Positions 35,488 through 43,171 of a stretch of DNA of 64,000 bases are shown here, one piece after another. The notes under the pieces were generated by a model, which was given only the letters and a program-made list of their open reading frames with translations, searched no databases and was not told where the DNA came from. Position 1 is the stretch's first letter, and every line of letters begins with the position of its first letter. A program made the translations under genes and the position numbers. The stretch is taken from contig NZ_OX030782.1 in the NCBI RefSeq assembly GCF_943733665.1, positions 454,001 through 518,000 of the forward strand. Direction: 5' to 3'. The DNA is from Aquimarina sp. Aq107. GTDB lineage: Bacteria; Bacteroidota; Bacteroidia; Flavobacteriales; Flavobacteriaceae.

Positions 35488-36401
35488 AACTTATTAGTTA
35501 ATTCTTTAGTAGCGTCTATTAAATCTGGATATTTAAATTGAAAACCATTTTGTAATAGTTTTTTTGGAATAACGTTTCTGCTTTTTAAAATTAATTCAGT
35601 TTCGGTTTTAATAATACGTGCACCAATTTCTAAAAGAGGTTTAGGTAGCGGAATTCCAAAAGTAACTTTTGTTACGTTTCGTAATGTTTTCATAAGATTA
35701 TTATTGTCCGTTGGTTTTGGAGCAACGATATTAATAGGACCTTCAATCTCTGGGTTTTCTATAATAAACTCCAGACTTCTAGCGAAATCAATTTCGTGAA
35801 TCCAACTAAATTTTTGATTTCCTTTTCCTTGTTTTCCCCCAAAACCAATTTTTACCAAATTGAGAATAGGTTGCAATGCACCACCATTTTTTCCTAATAC
35901 TATAGAAGTTCTGAGAGCGACTTTTCTAGTTTTTGGAGTTTTATGCGTAAAAAAAGCATTTTCCCAATTGGTAGCTACATTAACAGAGAAGCCTGTTCCA
36001 ATTTCGCCATCGATTTCATCCATTTCTTTATCTAAAGAATGTCTATAGATGGTTGCTGTGGATGAGTTAAGCCATATTTTTGGTGGATGTTCACAAGATG
36101 CTATAGCTTCACCTAATATATTCGTAGATACGACCCTAGAAGAAAGAATTAGATCTTTGTTTTTTTGATGATATCTACAGTCTACAGATTTTCCTGTCAT
36201 ATTAATTAACACATCAGATCCTTCTAATTCGTTTCTCCAAGCTCCTATAGTTTTGCCATCCCAATGCTCATATTTAATAGTACCTTCAATTTTATTCTTT
36301 CCTCTGGTTAGAATGACAATGGTCTCAACTTTAGTTTTAAAATAATCGACGAGTACGTTTCCTAAAAAACCGGTTCCTGCAGCAATAACTATTTTTTTCA
36401 T
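35484..36401 (-). CDS. TIGR01777 family NAD-dependent epimerase-like protein
   Basis: This 305-residue protein belongs to the extended-SDR family TIGR01777 (E. coli YfcH-like). The cofactor motif GTGFLGN lies at residues 9-15, a nucleotide-binding region follows near VIVILTRG, and the conserved phrase WDGKTIGAWRNELEGSDVLINMTGKSVDCRY is present, as are the C-terminal (DUF1731-like) segments around FGIPLPKPLLE. Function in this family is not settled. It sits in the operon of the membrane proteins and methyltransferase and overlaps the SRPBCC gene by 4 bp. Confidence 0.85.
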   Translation of the reverse strand: MKKIVIAAGTGFLGNVLVDYFKTKVETIVILTRGKNKIEGTIKYEHWDGKTIGAWRNELEGSDVLINMTGKSVDCRYHQKNKDLILSSRVVSTNILGEAIASCEHPPKIWLNSSTATIYRHSLDKEMDEIDGEIGTGFSVNVATNWENAFFTHKTPKTRKVALRTSIVLGKNGGALQPILNLVKIGFGGKQGKGNQKFSWIHEIDFARSLEFIIENPEIEGPINIVAPKPTDNNNLMKTLRNVTKVTFGIPLPKPLLEIGARIIKTETELILKSRNVIPKKLLQNGFQFKYPDLIDATKELTNKL

Positions 36402-36411
36402 GTTTTTTAAT

Positions 36412-36852
36412 TTAAAATAATAATATGGGTAGCCATAATAATCTATAGGTTATCCAGGTGACAGTTAGATACCCAGGTAATTTAAGTTTTTTGACTCTTC
36501 TAGTATGATCTAATATCATAAGACATACAACTAATAAGAAAAGTAAAATTTTAATTTCTAGAACAATTATTTCTTGTTTATACAACAATATCAAAGGGAT
36601 TAATGCTAAAGATCCTAATAAAGAAACTGAAATCATATTATATAAGTAACTATGAATTTTTTTCTTTATAAAAATCATAATGATACTACCTTGCCAAACT
36701 AGTTGACCAGAACACATTACTATTTCTTTTATTAGATTGTCATTAGGAATTAACTCGGGGAGCTCTTTTGCATAATGATATAACACTATTGTCGATAGTA
36801 ACGTAGCAATAATTATATATATCCAACGATATGTTATTTGAAGTAGACTCAT
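36412..36852 (-). CDS. Integral membrane protein, unknown function
   Basis: This 146-residue protein has four hydrophobic segments (about 8-28, 48-65, 72-92, 98-118) and a shorter one at the C-terminus. No family was recognised. It lies 5 bp downstream of the methyltransferase gene and 11 bp upstream of the TIGR01777 gene in the same operon, so it probably acts with them in a membrane-associated process. One His pair (LYHYA) and a Cys (VMCSG) are visible but have no clear role. Confidence 0.65.
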   Translation of the reverse strand: MSLLQITYRWIYIIIATLLSTIVLYHYAKELPELIPNDNLIKEIVMCSGQLVWQGSIIMIFIKKKIHSYLYNMISVSLLGSLALIPLILLYKQEIIVLEIKILLFLLVVCLMILDHTRRVKKLKLPGYLTVTWITYRLLWLPILLF

Positions 36853-36856
36853 AGGT

Positions 36857-37738
36857 TTATTTCTCGGCTGTTATAATGTAGTACCCAAAACTTTTCATAT
36901 GCAATCCAGAAAGTAAAGCAAATAAGGAACCTTTAAGATTTTTCCAACTTTGGAGTTTTAATTTTTCTCTCTTAAAAAGCTTTCTGAAAATAAAACCCAT
37001 AATAGCAAAAGGCACATGTAATACAGAAGGAGCTACTCTAAAAGAAATATCTTCTATGGATACATTTCTAAAACCGATTTGTTCTAAGGATTCTTTTACA
37101 TTTTGTATGCTACCTAGACCTTCTAAACTCCATCCTTTACATAATTGCTGATAACAATAATGACTTCCTGGACATAATTGTTCTACATCTTTTTTAAGAA
37201 AAGCATCAGCTATAACTAATTTTCCACCTGGTTTAATAATCCTATATGCTTCTTTAAAAGCAACAGTACTATGTCCAGAATGGCAATAACTTTCTATAGC
37301 ATATGCACTATCAAAACTGTTCGGAGTAAAAGAGGTGCTATTATAGTTTTCATTAAGAATAAGACCATTCATATTTTTTAGTCTTTTATTCCCTTCAGTT
37401 ACCTGAAAATCAGAAAGAGAAACTCCTAGGATATTGATTCTAGGATATTTGCGTAACCCATACTTCATGGTACCTCCTATTCCGCAACCTAAATCCGCAA
37501 CAATGCCATTTTTTTTATTGAACTGTAATCGGTTAAAAACTTGATTATTCATTTCATTAAGCATTGTATCTCTTTTGAGTAATGTCGTTTTAAAAGGAAT
37601 ATAATACCCGAAATGCATATTAAAATCTTTACTCCAGAATTCATAATCTTCTGTTGCTTCGTCATAAAGTTCAATCAGTTTTTCTTTATTTGATTTTTGA
37701 AATCTAATTTTATGTAATAATGGAAGTGTAGTACTCAT
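36857..37738 (-). CDS. SAM-dependent methyltransferase (sterol/tocopherol/cyclopropane-synthase-like)
   Basis: This 293-residue class I methyltransferase has motif I as VADLGCGIGGTM (near residue 78), the acidic end of strand 2 as LGVSLSDFQ, motif II around FDSAYAIESYCHSG and motif III as IIKPGGKLVIADAF. The spacing and the SMTNxx-like region upstream resemble C-methyltransferases acting on lipids, sterols, tocopherols or quinones. It lies centrally in the GbsR-led operon, between small membrane proteins. Lipid modification is the most natural guess but is inference. Confidence 0.8.
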   Translation of the reverse strand: MSTTLPLLHKIRFQKSNKEKLIELYDEATEDYEFWSKDFNMHFGYYIPFKTTLLKRDTMLNEMNNQVFNRLQFNKKNGIVADLGCGIGGTMKYGLRKYPRINILGVSLSDFQVTEGNKRLKNMNGLILNENYNSTSFTPNSFDSAYAIESYCHSGHSTVAFKEAYRIIKPGGKLVIADAFLKKDVEQLCPGSHYCYQQLCKGWSLEGLGSIQNVKESLEQIGFRNVSIEDISFRVAPSVLHVPFAIMGFIFRKLFKREKLKLQSWKNLKGSLFALLSGLHMKSFGYYIITAEK

Positions 37739-37753
37739 AATGATATGTTTTAA

Positions 37754-38164
37754 TTATTGAACTTGAGGATTATTGGGTCTTATTACCTGAGTCACAATGG
37801 GAGTCTTTTGTTTGGATTTTTTTCTTCCTCTAAAGAATAGATACATATTTAAGAATAACATTAACCCTAAGTAGATAGAAAACCCACCAATTTTGAAGCT
37901 TAATATTTCTATTAAATTTTGATAAGTATCATTGAAATGGTAGCTATCAATTTTTAGAATTAATAATGCCCAACCAATATTTAAAAGGTAGAAACCTACT
38001 TCAAAAAGACGATTGGTTGCAATCGCGATATCATCTTTACCTTTAAAAATATCAATCATAAAAGTTTTTCCATTTTTGAATAAAGTTTTAGATACAAAGT
38101 ATGTAAGTACAATTGCTATAGGTAAGTAGATGATGTATCCAATAAAAATTTTAGAAGTTTCCAT
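37754..38164 (-). CDS. Small integral membrane protein, paralogue of the neighbour
   Basis: This 136-residue protein has three or four membrane segments and a basic C-terminal tail (RGRKKSKQK). A central block (KNGKTFMIDIFK... then N-x6-GFYLLNIGW) matches the product of the upstream gene 38184-38528 (RNGNIFV... then GYYLINIGY) in order and spacing, so the two are tandem paralogues. It lies 16 bp upstream of the methyltransferase gene. No domain name was recognised. It may form a hetero-oligomer with its paralogue, which is inference. Confidence 0.7.
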   Translation of the reverse strand: METSKIFIGYIIYLPIAIVLTYFVSKTLFKNGKTFMIDIFKGKDDIAIATNRLFEVGFYLLNIGWALLILKIDSYHFNDTYQNLIEILSFKIGGFSIYLGLMLFLNMYLFFRGRKKSKQKTPIVTQVIRPNNPQVQ

Positions 38165-38183
38165 ATAGTTGTTGTATTTGTAG

Positions 38184-38528
38184 TTATTTAAAGTTTTTAA
38201 TAAATTTTGTTATCCAGAATAAGTTGAAATAATGTAAGATTGCAAGTATACAGATAATGATTGCTGTGTTTCTTGATAAACTTTCTATCAATTGTGAAAT
38301 AGAATTTACAGTAGTCCAATCTGATAAAGTAATTACGGTATATCCGATGTTTATGAGATAGTATCCTAATAGGAGAATGTTGTTTACTCTTAAACAGAAA
38401 TCCTTGTCGTTAGGAACCAAATGGGTTACAAAAATGTTTCCATTTCGATAGCAAACCAATCCTACTTTTATAATGATAAAAACAGTAATCAATATGTATA
38501 TACTATATGTAACTAGGTTTAAATTCAT
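38184..38528 (-). CDS. Small integral membrane protein, tandem paralogue
   Basis: This 114-residue protein has three membrane segments (about 5-25, 46-66 and 86-106). The middle block with RNGN, N-x4-L-GYYLINIGY is shared with the next gene downstream. Its 5' end overlaps the 3' end of the 38503-38877 gene by 26 bp, an unusually long coding overlap that suggests translational coupling. Function is unknown. Confidence 0.65.
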   Translation of the reverse strand: MNLNLVTYSIYILITVFIIIKVGLVCYRNGNIFVTHLVPNDKDFCLRVNNILLLGYYLINIGYTVITLSDWTTVNSISQLIESLSRNTAIIICILAILHYFNLFWITKFIKNFK

Positions 38529-38877
38529 TAATGTTTATTTTACTTTTGTAAGTTATGTATACGGAGTATGATGCGATTAACATAGGTATGATACAGATAA
38601 ATAAAATATAAGGATCCATCACCATTGAATTAGTTCTCCAAGTATTAAATATATCTGTTGTCCATAAAAGACCATATGCTAAAACTATGAACCAATATAT
38701 TAGAAGGTGTCGTTTTATTTTGATATTAAGTTTTTTCCAATGGAATAATATTATTACTCCTAGAACAACCTGAATAACACCAAGTGCCATTTGAGCTAAT
38801 AAACCTCCTATGATGGTAGTGTAAAGAATTAAGGTGATAATAAAACTCCATTTGTTAATGTTATGTATTGTTTTCAT
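38503..38877 (-). CDS. Small integral membrane protein, first structural gene of the GbsR-controlled operon
   Basis: This 124-residue protein has four hydrophobic segments covering most of its length and a short basic C-terminus (TYKSKININEFKPSYI). No family was recognised. It is the first gene after the GbsR/MarR regulator; the 95-bp gap between them contains the second copy of the presumed operator (38897-38914). It overlaps the following gene by 26 bp. Its position suggests it is strongly controlled by that regulator. Confidence 0.65.
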   Translation of the reverse strand: MKTIHNINKWSFIITLILYTTIIGGLLAQMALGVIQVVLGVIILFHWKKLNIKIKRHLLIYWFIVLAYGLLWTTDIFNTWRTNSMVMDPYILFICIIPMLIASYSVYITYKSKININEFKPSYI

Positions 38878-38896
38878 AATTCTAATAGTTTTAAAG

Positions 38897-38914
38897 TTTC
38901 AATAATTTTTGAAA
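38897..38914. promoter_or_regulatory. GbsR/MarR operator, copy 2
   Basis: TTTCAATAATTTTTGAAA repeats, with one mismatch in 18, the inverted repeat found upstream of the regulator gene. It lies 20 bp upstream of the ATG of the first membrane-protein gene. Confidence 0.65.
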
Positions 38915-38972
38915 TATAATTTGAAAAAGAAAAGGAATTGCTTCCCTTATCTCTTTTATTATATTATGGTTC

Positions 38973-39476
38973 TTATTTAATTAGTTTCATCAAAGTTTTA
39001 GTAATCCAATTAGATTCTTGATTCACTATCTTATTCATCATTGTATCAGCACTATCCGCTAATTCGTATAAAGCCTTGGTTTGCTTAATTAATTCTTCTG
39101 TTTTTTTTGTTCCATCTCCCTCAATCGCGGATACCTCTTTCAATACTTTAATAACTGGCTTTATTTCTCGTCTGCTTCTTTCTTTTGCTACTTGTCTTGC
39201 GAGTTCTTGTACATCCTTTTCCGAAGCAAAATATTCCTTTCTCTCTCCCGGTTTACTTTCTTTAAAGACGATACCCCAATCCATAAGTTGGCGTAAATTC
39301 ATACTTGTGTTTCCTCTGGAGATATGTAATTCTTCCATAATATCTTCCATAGATAAAGGATCAGGCGAAATCCATAGTAGCGCATGGATTTGTGCCATTG
39401 CTTTATTAATTCCCCACAAGGTACCTAATGATCCCCAAGTGGATATAAACTTATCTTTTGCTTCTGTGTAATTCAT
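38973..39476 (-). CDS. GbsR/MarR family transcriptional regulator
   Basis: This 167-residue winged-helix regulator has the GbsR-type N-terminus FISTWGSLGTLWGINKAMAQIHALLWISPDPLSMEDI, a recognition helix region ELHISRGNTSMNLRQLMDWG, and the wing VFKESKPGERKEYF. GbsR proteins in Bacillus respond to choline, while flavobacterial members are mostly uncharacterised. The gene is first in the operon. A perfect 10-bp-arm inverted repeat lies 23 bp upstream, and a near-identical core precedes the next gene, so autoregulation is likely. Confidence 0.87.
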   Translation of the reverse strand: MNYTEAKDKFISTWGSLGTLWGINKAMAQIHALLWISPDPLSMEDIMEELHISRGNTSMNLRQLMDWGIVFKESKPGERKEYFASEKDVQELARQVAKERSRREIKPVIKVLKEVSAIEGDGTKKTEELIKQTKALYELADSADTMMNKIVNQESNWITKTLMKLIK

Positions 39477-39498
39477 AGAGCAAATATATAATAAATTT

Positions 39499-39526
39499 TA
39501 AACTTTCAGTAATTTTTGAAAGTTTA
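39499..39526. promoter_or_regulatory. GbsR/MarR operator, copy 1
   Basis: TAAACTTTCA-8 nt-TGAAAGTTTA is a perfect inverted repeat 23 bp upstream of the regulator start. The central 18 bases (39504-39521) recur with one mismatch at 38897-38914. Confidence 0.7.
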
Positions 39527-39949
39527 ATTTTTTCAATTATGCTAAAACCATAAACTAACAGGTTGTAGTACAGTTGTTTTTTTGTGGAGAATCCATTTTT
39601 ATAACACTTTGATTTTATGTAAGTTACGAGGTAAATACTGATTTTATAAGAATCAAAAAAATGATACTATTATTCTATCAATATTTCTCTTTTTTTTGAA
39701 GATAAGAGTGATGAAAGATAAATATTAGATATGTTTTTATCTAGTTATATGAGTAAATAGGGTTTTAGATTGAAAAAATTCGCTATTAAGTGAGGTCAGT
39801 TAATAAATGTTATTGCAGAATTATCTTGTTGATAGGTTTCGAATTGTATCAGAATATGGTAGTCTGATCAGGAGAAAAGTTAGCTATTCATAAACTAGTA
39901 ATTCAATAAATTTTAAATAAAACGATAAATATCCTCAGAACCTTAATCC
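39527..39949. other. Long AT-rich gap without a recognised gene
   Basis: Apart from the operator at its right end (regulator side) and the M3-peptidase terminator at the other end, the 530-bp interval 39477-40008 shows only short frames (for example a 12-codon frame at about 39661) and no promoter-terminator pair. Nothing supports a gene or structured RNA here. Confidence 0.5.
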
Positions 39950-39987
39950 AAAAAAGGTGCTTCTAAGAATTTTGAAGCACCTTTTTT
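39950..39987 (-). terminator. Intrinsic terminator after the M3 peptidase gene
   Basis: A perfect 14-bp stem (39950-39963 with 39974-39987, core AAAGGTGCTTC/GAAGCACCTTT) with a T run lies 21 bp past the stop on the minus strand. Confidence 0.85.
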
Positions 39988-40008
39988 ATGAATAGGTTTT
40001 AAAAATTA

Positions 40009-42030
40009 TTATTTAATCAATCCAGCACGTTTTAATAGTGCTTCAGGTTTTGGTTCTTGTCCTCGGAAACGTTTGTATAAAGTCATTGGATTCTCTGTAC
40101 CACCTTGGGATAATACGTGATCTTTAAATTTAGTAGCTATTTCTTTATTAAAGATCCCATGTTCTCTAAAATATTCAAAAGCATCTGCGTCTAATACTTC
40201 TGCCCATTTATAAGAGTAGTACCCTGCAGAATAACCTCCTTGAAAAATATGAGAAAAAGAAGTACTCATGCAATTTTCTGCTACATCTGGATATAACGAA
40301 GTTCCTTCAAAAGCTTTCTTTTCGTGTGCTTTTACATCTTTGATATTACTTGGGTCTTGCGAATGCCAAGACATATCTAGTAACCCAAAACTTAGTTGTC
40401 TCATGGTTGCCATTCCTTCCATAAAAGTGGATGAATCTTTTATCTTTTGTATCATTTCCATCGGAATTACTTCTCCTGTTTCATAATGTTTAGCAAATAA
40501 TTCTAGCGCTTCTTTTTCGTAACACCAGTTTTCTAAAACTTGAGACGGTAGTTCAACAAAATCCCAATATACACTGGTTCCTGATAAACCAGGATATGTT
40601 GTATTAGCTAACATTCCGTGTAATGCGTGACCAAATTCATGGAATAGGGTAGTAACCTCATTAAATGTTAATAAAGATGGTTTGCTAGGTGTAGGTTTAG
40701 TAAAATTACACACAATAGAAATATGGGGTCTTATATTATGATCATCTTTTTTCATCTGTGGTTTATAAGATGTCATCCAAGCACCATTTCGTTTTCCAGA
40801 TCTTGGATGGAAATCCGCATAAAAAACAGAAATAAAATTACCTTGAGTGTCAGTTACATTATAGGTCTTTACTTCTTCATGATATTTATCTACCTGATCT
40901 GTTTCTTCAAATTGTAGACCGAATAAATTCGAAGCTACTTGAAAAACACCATCAATAACATTCTCTAACTTAAAGTATGGTTTTAGCTTTTCATCGTCTA
41001 GATCAAAAAGTTTTTGCTTTAATTTTTCGGAATAGTATGCTCCATCCCATTTCTGTAATTGATCAATTCCGTCAAGTTCTTTGGCAAAATTTTCTAATTG
41101 TTTAAACTCTCTTTCCGCGGCTGGTTTAGCTTTATCAAGAATTTCATTTAGGAATGAGAATACTTTTTCTGGAGTTTCTGCCATGCGTTCTTCTAAAACA
41201 TAATTGGCATGAGAAGTGTATCCTAGAACTTGAGCACGGTTATGTCTTAATTGCGCTATTCGAAGAACAACTTCTTGATTATCTAATTCATCATTGTTAA
41301 AACCTTTAGAGGCAAATGCTAGAGATAATTTTTTTCTTAATTCTCGATTATCTGCGTATGTCATAAAAGGAATATAACTAGGGTAATCGAGAGTAACCAT
41401 CCATCCTTGTTTTTCCTTAGATTCGGCAAGAGCTTTTGCCGCTTCTTTAGCTCCTTCTGGTAAACCAGAAAGTTCGGATTCTTTAGTTAATAACATTTCG
41501 AACTTGTTGGTTTCTGCAAGTACATTTTCTCCAAATTTTAAACTTAATTGAGAAAGCTCTTTATCAATTTCTCTTAGTTGTTCTTTTTTGTCAGTAGGAA
41601 GATTTGCACCATTTCTAGAAAATGATTTATATCTTTTTTCTAACAAAGTAGTTTGTTCAGGAGAAAGATTTAGTTCATTCTTAATGCTATATACAGCTTC
41701 AATTTTTTTGAAAAGATCTTCATTTAAAGCAATATCATTTCTAAACTCAGAAAGTAATGGAGAAGCTTGTTGAGCGATCTTTTGAATCTCGTCGTTAGTT
41801 TCTGCACTATTTAGATTAAAAAATATGCTCGTAACTCTATCTAATAATTCACCACTATATTCTAACTTCTCTATTGTATTAGAAAAAGAAGGAGACTCAG
41901 AGTTTTTAACTAAGGTGTCTACTTCTTGTTTAGCAATTGAGATTGCATTTTTAATAGCGGGTAAAAAATGTTCAGGTTTTATTTTAGAAAAAGGTGCTAA
42001 GTCGAATAATTCTAATAATGGGTTTTTCAT
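40009..42030 (-). CDS. M3 family zinc metallopeptidase (peptidyl-dipeptidase Dcp-like)
   Basis: This 673-residue enzyme is a cytoplasmic or periplasmic oligopeptidase of the thimet/Dcp family. The zinc motif is FHEFGHALHG (HExxH with the distal Glu further on, near VYWDFVELPSQ), and the substrate-binding stretch AGYYSYKWAEVLDADAF is conserved near the C-terminus. Length agrees with Dcp (about 680). No signal peptide is present. It is monocistronic with its own terminator. E. coli Dcp removes C-terminal dipeptides; whether this one does or is closer to oligopeptidase A cannot be decided. Confidence 0.9.
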   Translation of the reverse strand: MKNPLLELFDLAPFSKIKPEHFLPAIKNAISIAKQEVDTLVKNSESPSFSNTIEKLEYSGELLDRVTSIFFNLNSAETNDEIQKIAQQASPLLSEFRNDIALNEDLFKKIEAVYSIKNELNLSPEQTTLLEKRYKSFSRNGANLPTDKKEQLREIDKELSQLSLKFGENVLAETNKFEMLLTKESELSGLPEGAKEAAKALAESKEKQGWMVTLDYPSYIPFMTYADNRELRKKLSLAFASKGFNNDELDNQEVVLRIAQLRHNRAQVLGYTSHANYVLEERMAETPEKVFSFLNEILDKAKPAAEREFKQLENFAKELDGIDQLQKWDGAYYSEKLKQKLFDLDDEKLKPYFKLENVIDGVFQVASNLFGLQFEETDQVDKYHEEVKTYNVTDTQGNFISVFYADFHPRSGKRNGAWMTSYKPQMKKDDHNIRPHISIVCNFTKPTPSKPSLLTFNEVTTLFHEFGHALHGMLANTTYPGLSGTSVYWDFVELPSQVLENWCYEKEALELFAKHYETGEVIPMEMIQKIKDSSTFMEGMATMRQLSFGLLDMSWHSQDPSNIKDVKAHEKKAFEGTSLYPDVAENCMSTSFSHIFQGGYSAGYYSYKWAEVLDADAFEYFREHGIFNKEIATKFKDHVLSQGGTENPMTLYKRFRGQEPKPEALLKRAGLIK

Positions 42031-42119
42031 TATTTATCTATATTTTTTTATGAATAATGTGTGCTTTTGTCGAAAAACTGTGTTCGTTGTCGATAAATGC
42101 CTTTCTAATTGTTTTATTT

Positions 42120-42153
42120 TTTGACACCAACGTATAGGATACGATTACATTTG
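42120..42153 (+). promoter_or_regulatory. Promoter of small RNA 1
   Basis: TTTG (42120-42123), a 22-nt spacer, then TACATTTG (42146-42153): a full match to the Bacteroidota -33/-7 pattern with no coding frame behind it. Confidence 0.7.
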
Positions 42154-42157
42154 TGTA

Positions 42158-42283
42158 GGTTTATTAGTAATGGTCTAAACAAAGTAATAAACACATTATT
42201 GTAATCAGGGGTATGGATATCAATAATACGCTTTGTGAAGACCAAATATATTGAAAGAGCTACAATTATTGTAGCTCTTTTTT
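42158..42283 (+). ncRNA. Candidate small RNA 1, tandem with small RNA 2
   Basis: A promoter, about 95 nt of non-coding sequence and a perfect 12-bp terminator (42254-42265 with 42269-42280, then T run on the + strand) define a unit of about 126 nt. The body folds: GGTCT (42172-42176) with AGACC (42239-42243), ACAAAG (42179-42184) with CTTTGT (42231-42236), and ATTATTG with CAATAAT inside. The 5' GGTCT block and the 3' end AAGACC-then-ATATTGAAAGAG recur in small RNA 2. The opposite strand would end in a weaker T run. No similarity to a known family can be tested here. Confidence 0.65.
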
Positions 42284-42438
42284 GTTGATTTTTGGTTTAC
42301 AACCTACTATTTTGATAGAGAATATTGAAAAATGTATGTTTTTTCTAAAAAAAACATGCAATAAACGCACGTTTTATGTGTTTTAACGATATAATATGTA
42401 ATTTATCGAAAATGTTAATAAGTTTTGACAGATAATTA

Positions 42439-42468
42439 TTGCGTAATTAAAGTAAGGGATTACCTTTG
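42439..42468 (+). promoter_or_regulatory. Promoter of small RNA 2
   Basis: TTG (42439-42441), a 19-nt spacer, then TACCTTTG (42461-42468), an exact TAnnTTTG match. Confidence 0.65.
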
Positions 42469-42471
42469 TAT

Positions 42472-42601
42472 CAGGTTTTAAGAGTATGGTCTTACGATGA
42501 ATTTTTTGTGTAATATATTTAAGTTGGTTAATAAATATTGTTATATTCTATTGTAAGACCTGATATTGGAAAGAGTCGCTGAGGAGCGGCTCTTTTTTTT
42601 T
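42472..42601 (+). ncRNA. Candidate small RNA 2, tandem with small RNA 1
   Basis: A promoter, about 100 nt of non-coding sequence and a terminator (42570-42580 with 42585-42595, then eight T) form a unit of about 130 nt. GGTCTTAC (42488-42495) can pair with GTAAGACC (42553-42560), and the outer TATCAGGT with ACCTGATA. The terminator stem contains a base pair that is U-G on the + strand but A-C on the minus strand, so it favours + strand transcription. Shared blocks with small RNA 1 make a duplication likely. The purE gene ends just 13 bp away on the other strand. Confidence 0.65.
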
Positions 42602-42614
42602 GCGATACTCTTTT

Positions 42615-43100
42615 TTACTTTTTTATCTGTTTTGCTCCTTCGATTACTTTTTGTTTAAGACCTTCTTTATAAACTAAAATTTTATCCAATACACAAGTGT
42701 CGGATGCTCCGATAATTTGCGCTGCCAGAATCCCTGCATTCATAGCGCCATCTAAAGCTACAGTTGCTACAGGTACACCTCCAGGCATTTGTAATATAGA
42801 AAGAACAGAATCCCAGCCATCAATAGAATTTCTAGATTTTACAGGTACCCCAATAACCGGTAGCGGAGATAAAGAAGCAACCATTCCAGGAAGGTGTGCC
42901 GCTCCACCAGCGCCAGCAATAATAACAGAAATACCTCTAGTATGCGCTTTTTTACTATAATCAAATAATTTTTCAGGAGTGCGATGTGCCGATACAATAT
43001 CCACTTCTACTTCAATATCAAAACCTTGTAGAATTTCGATTGCTTTTTCCATCACTGGCATATCACTTGTGCTTCCCATGATGATTCCTACTTTACTCAT
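42615..43100 (-). CDS. purE: N5-carboxyaminoimidazole ribonucleotide mutase
   Basis: This 161-residue enzyme performs the second step of the two-step CAIR synthesis in purine biosynthesis, using the product of PurK. The N-terminal phosphate loop GSTSDMPVMEKA and the conserved block VSAHRTPEKLFDY, with the catalytic His, are present, followed by AGGAAHLPGMVAS and a later MPGGVPVATVA. The size is typical of class I PurE. It follows purK by 71 bp on the same strand. Its 3' end faces the small RNA 2 terminator. Confidence 0.96.
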   Translation of the reverse strand: MSKVGIIMGSTSDMPVMEKAIEILQGFDIEVEVDIVSAHRTPEKLFDYSKKAHTRGISVIIAGAGGAAHLPGMVASLSPLPVIGVPVKSRNSIDGWDSVLSILQMPGGVPVATVALDGAMNAGILAAQIIGASDTCVLDKILVYKEGLKQKVIEGAKQIKK

Positions 43101-43171
43101 GTATCTAATTTTATTATATTTTTTAAAAATTCAATAAGAATATATTATTAAGCTAGAAATAATGAATGGAC

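Noticed and set aside
42120..42601. Calling the tandem RNAs 6S RNA
   Set aside because: Length and position are suggestive, but a clear closing stem with a central bubble was only partly found by eye. The name would need a covariance search.
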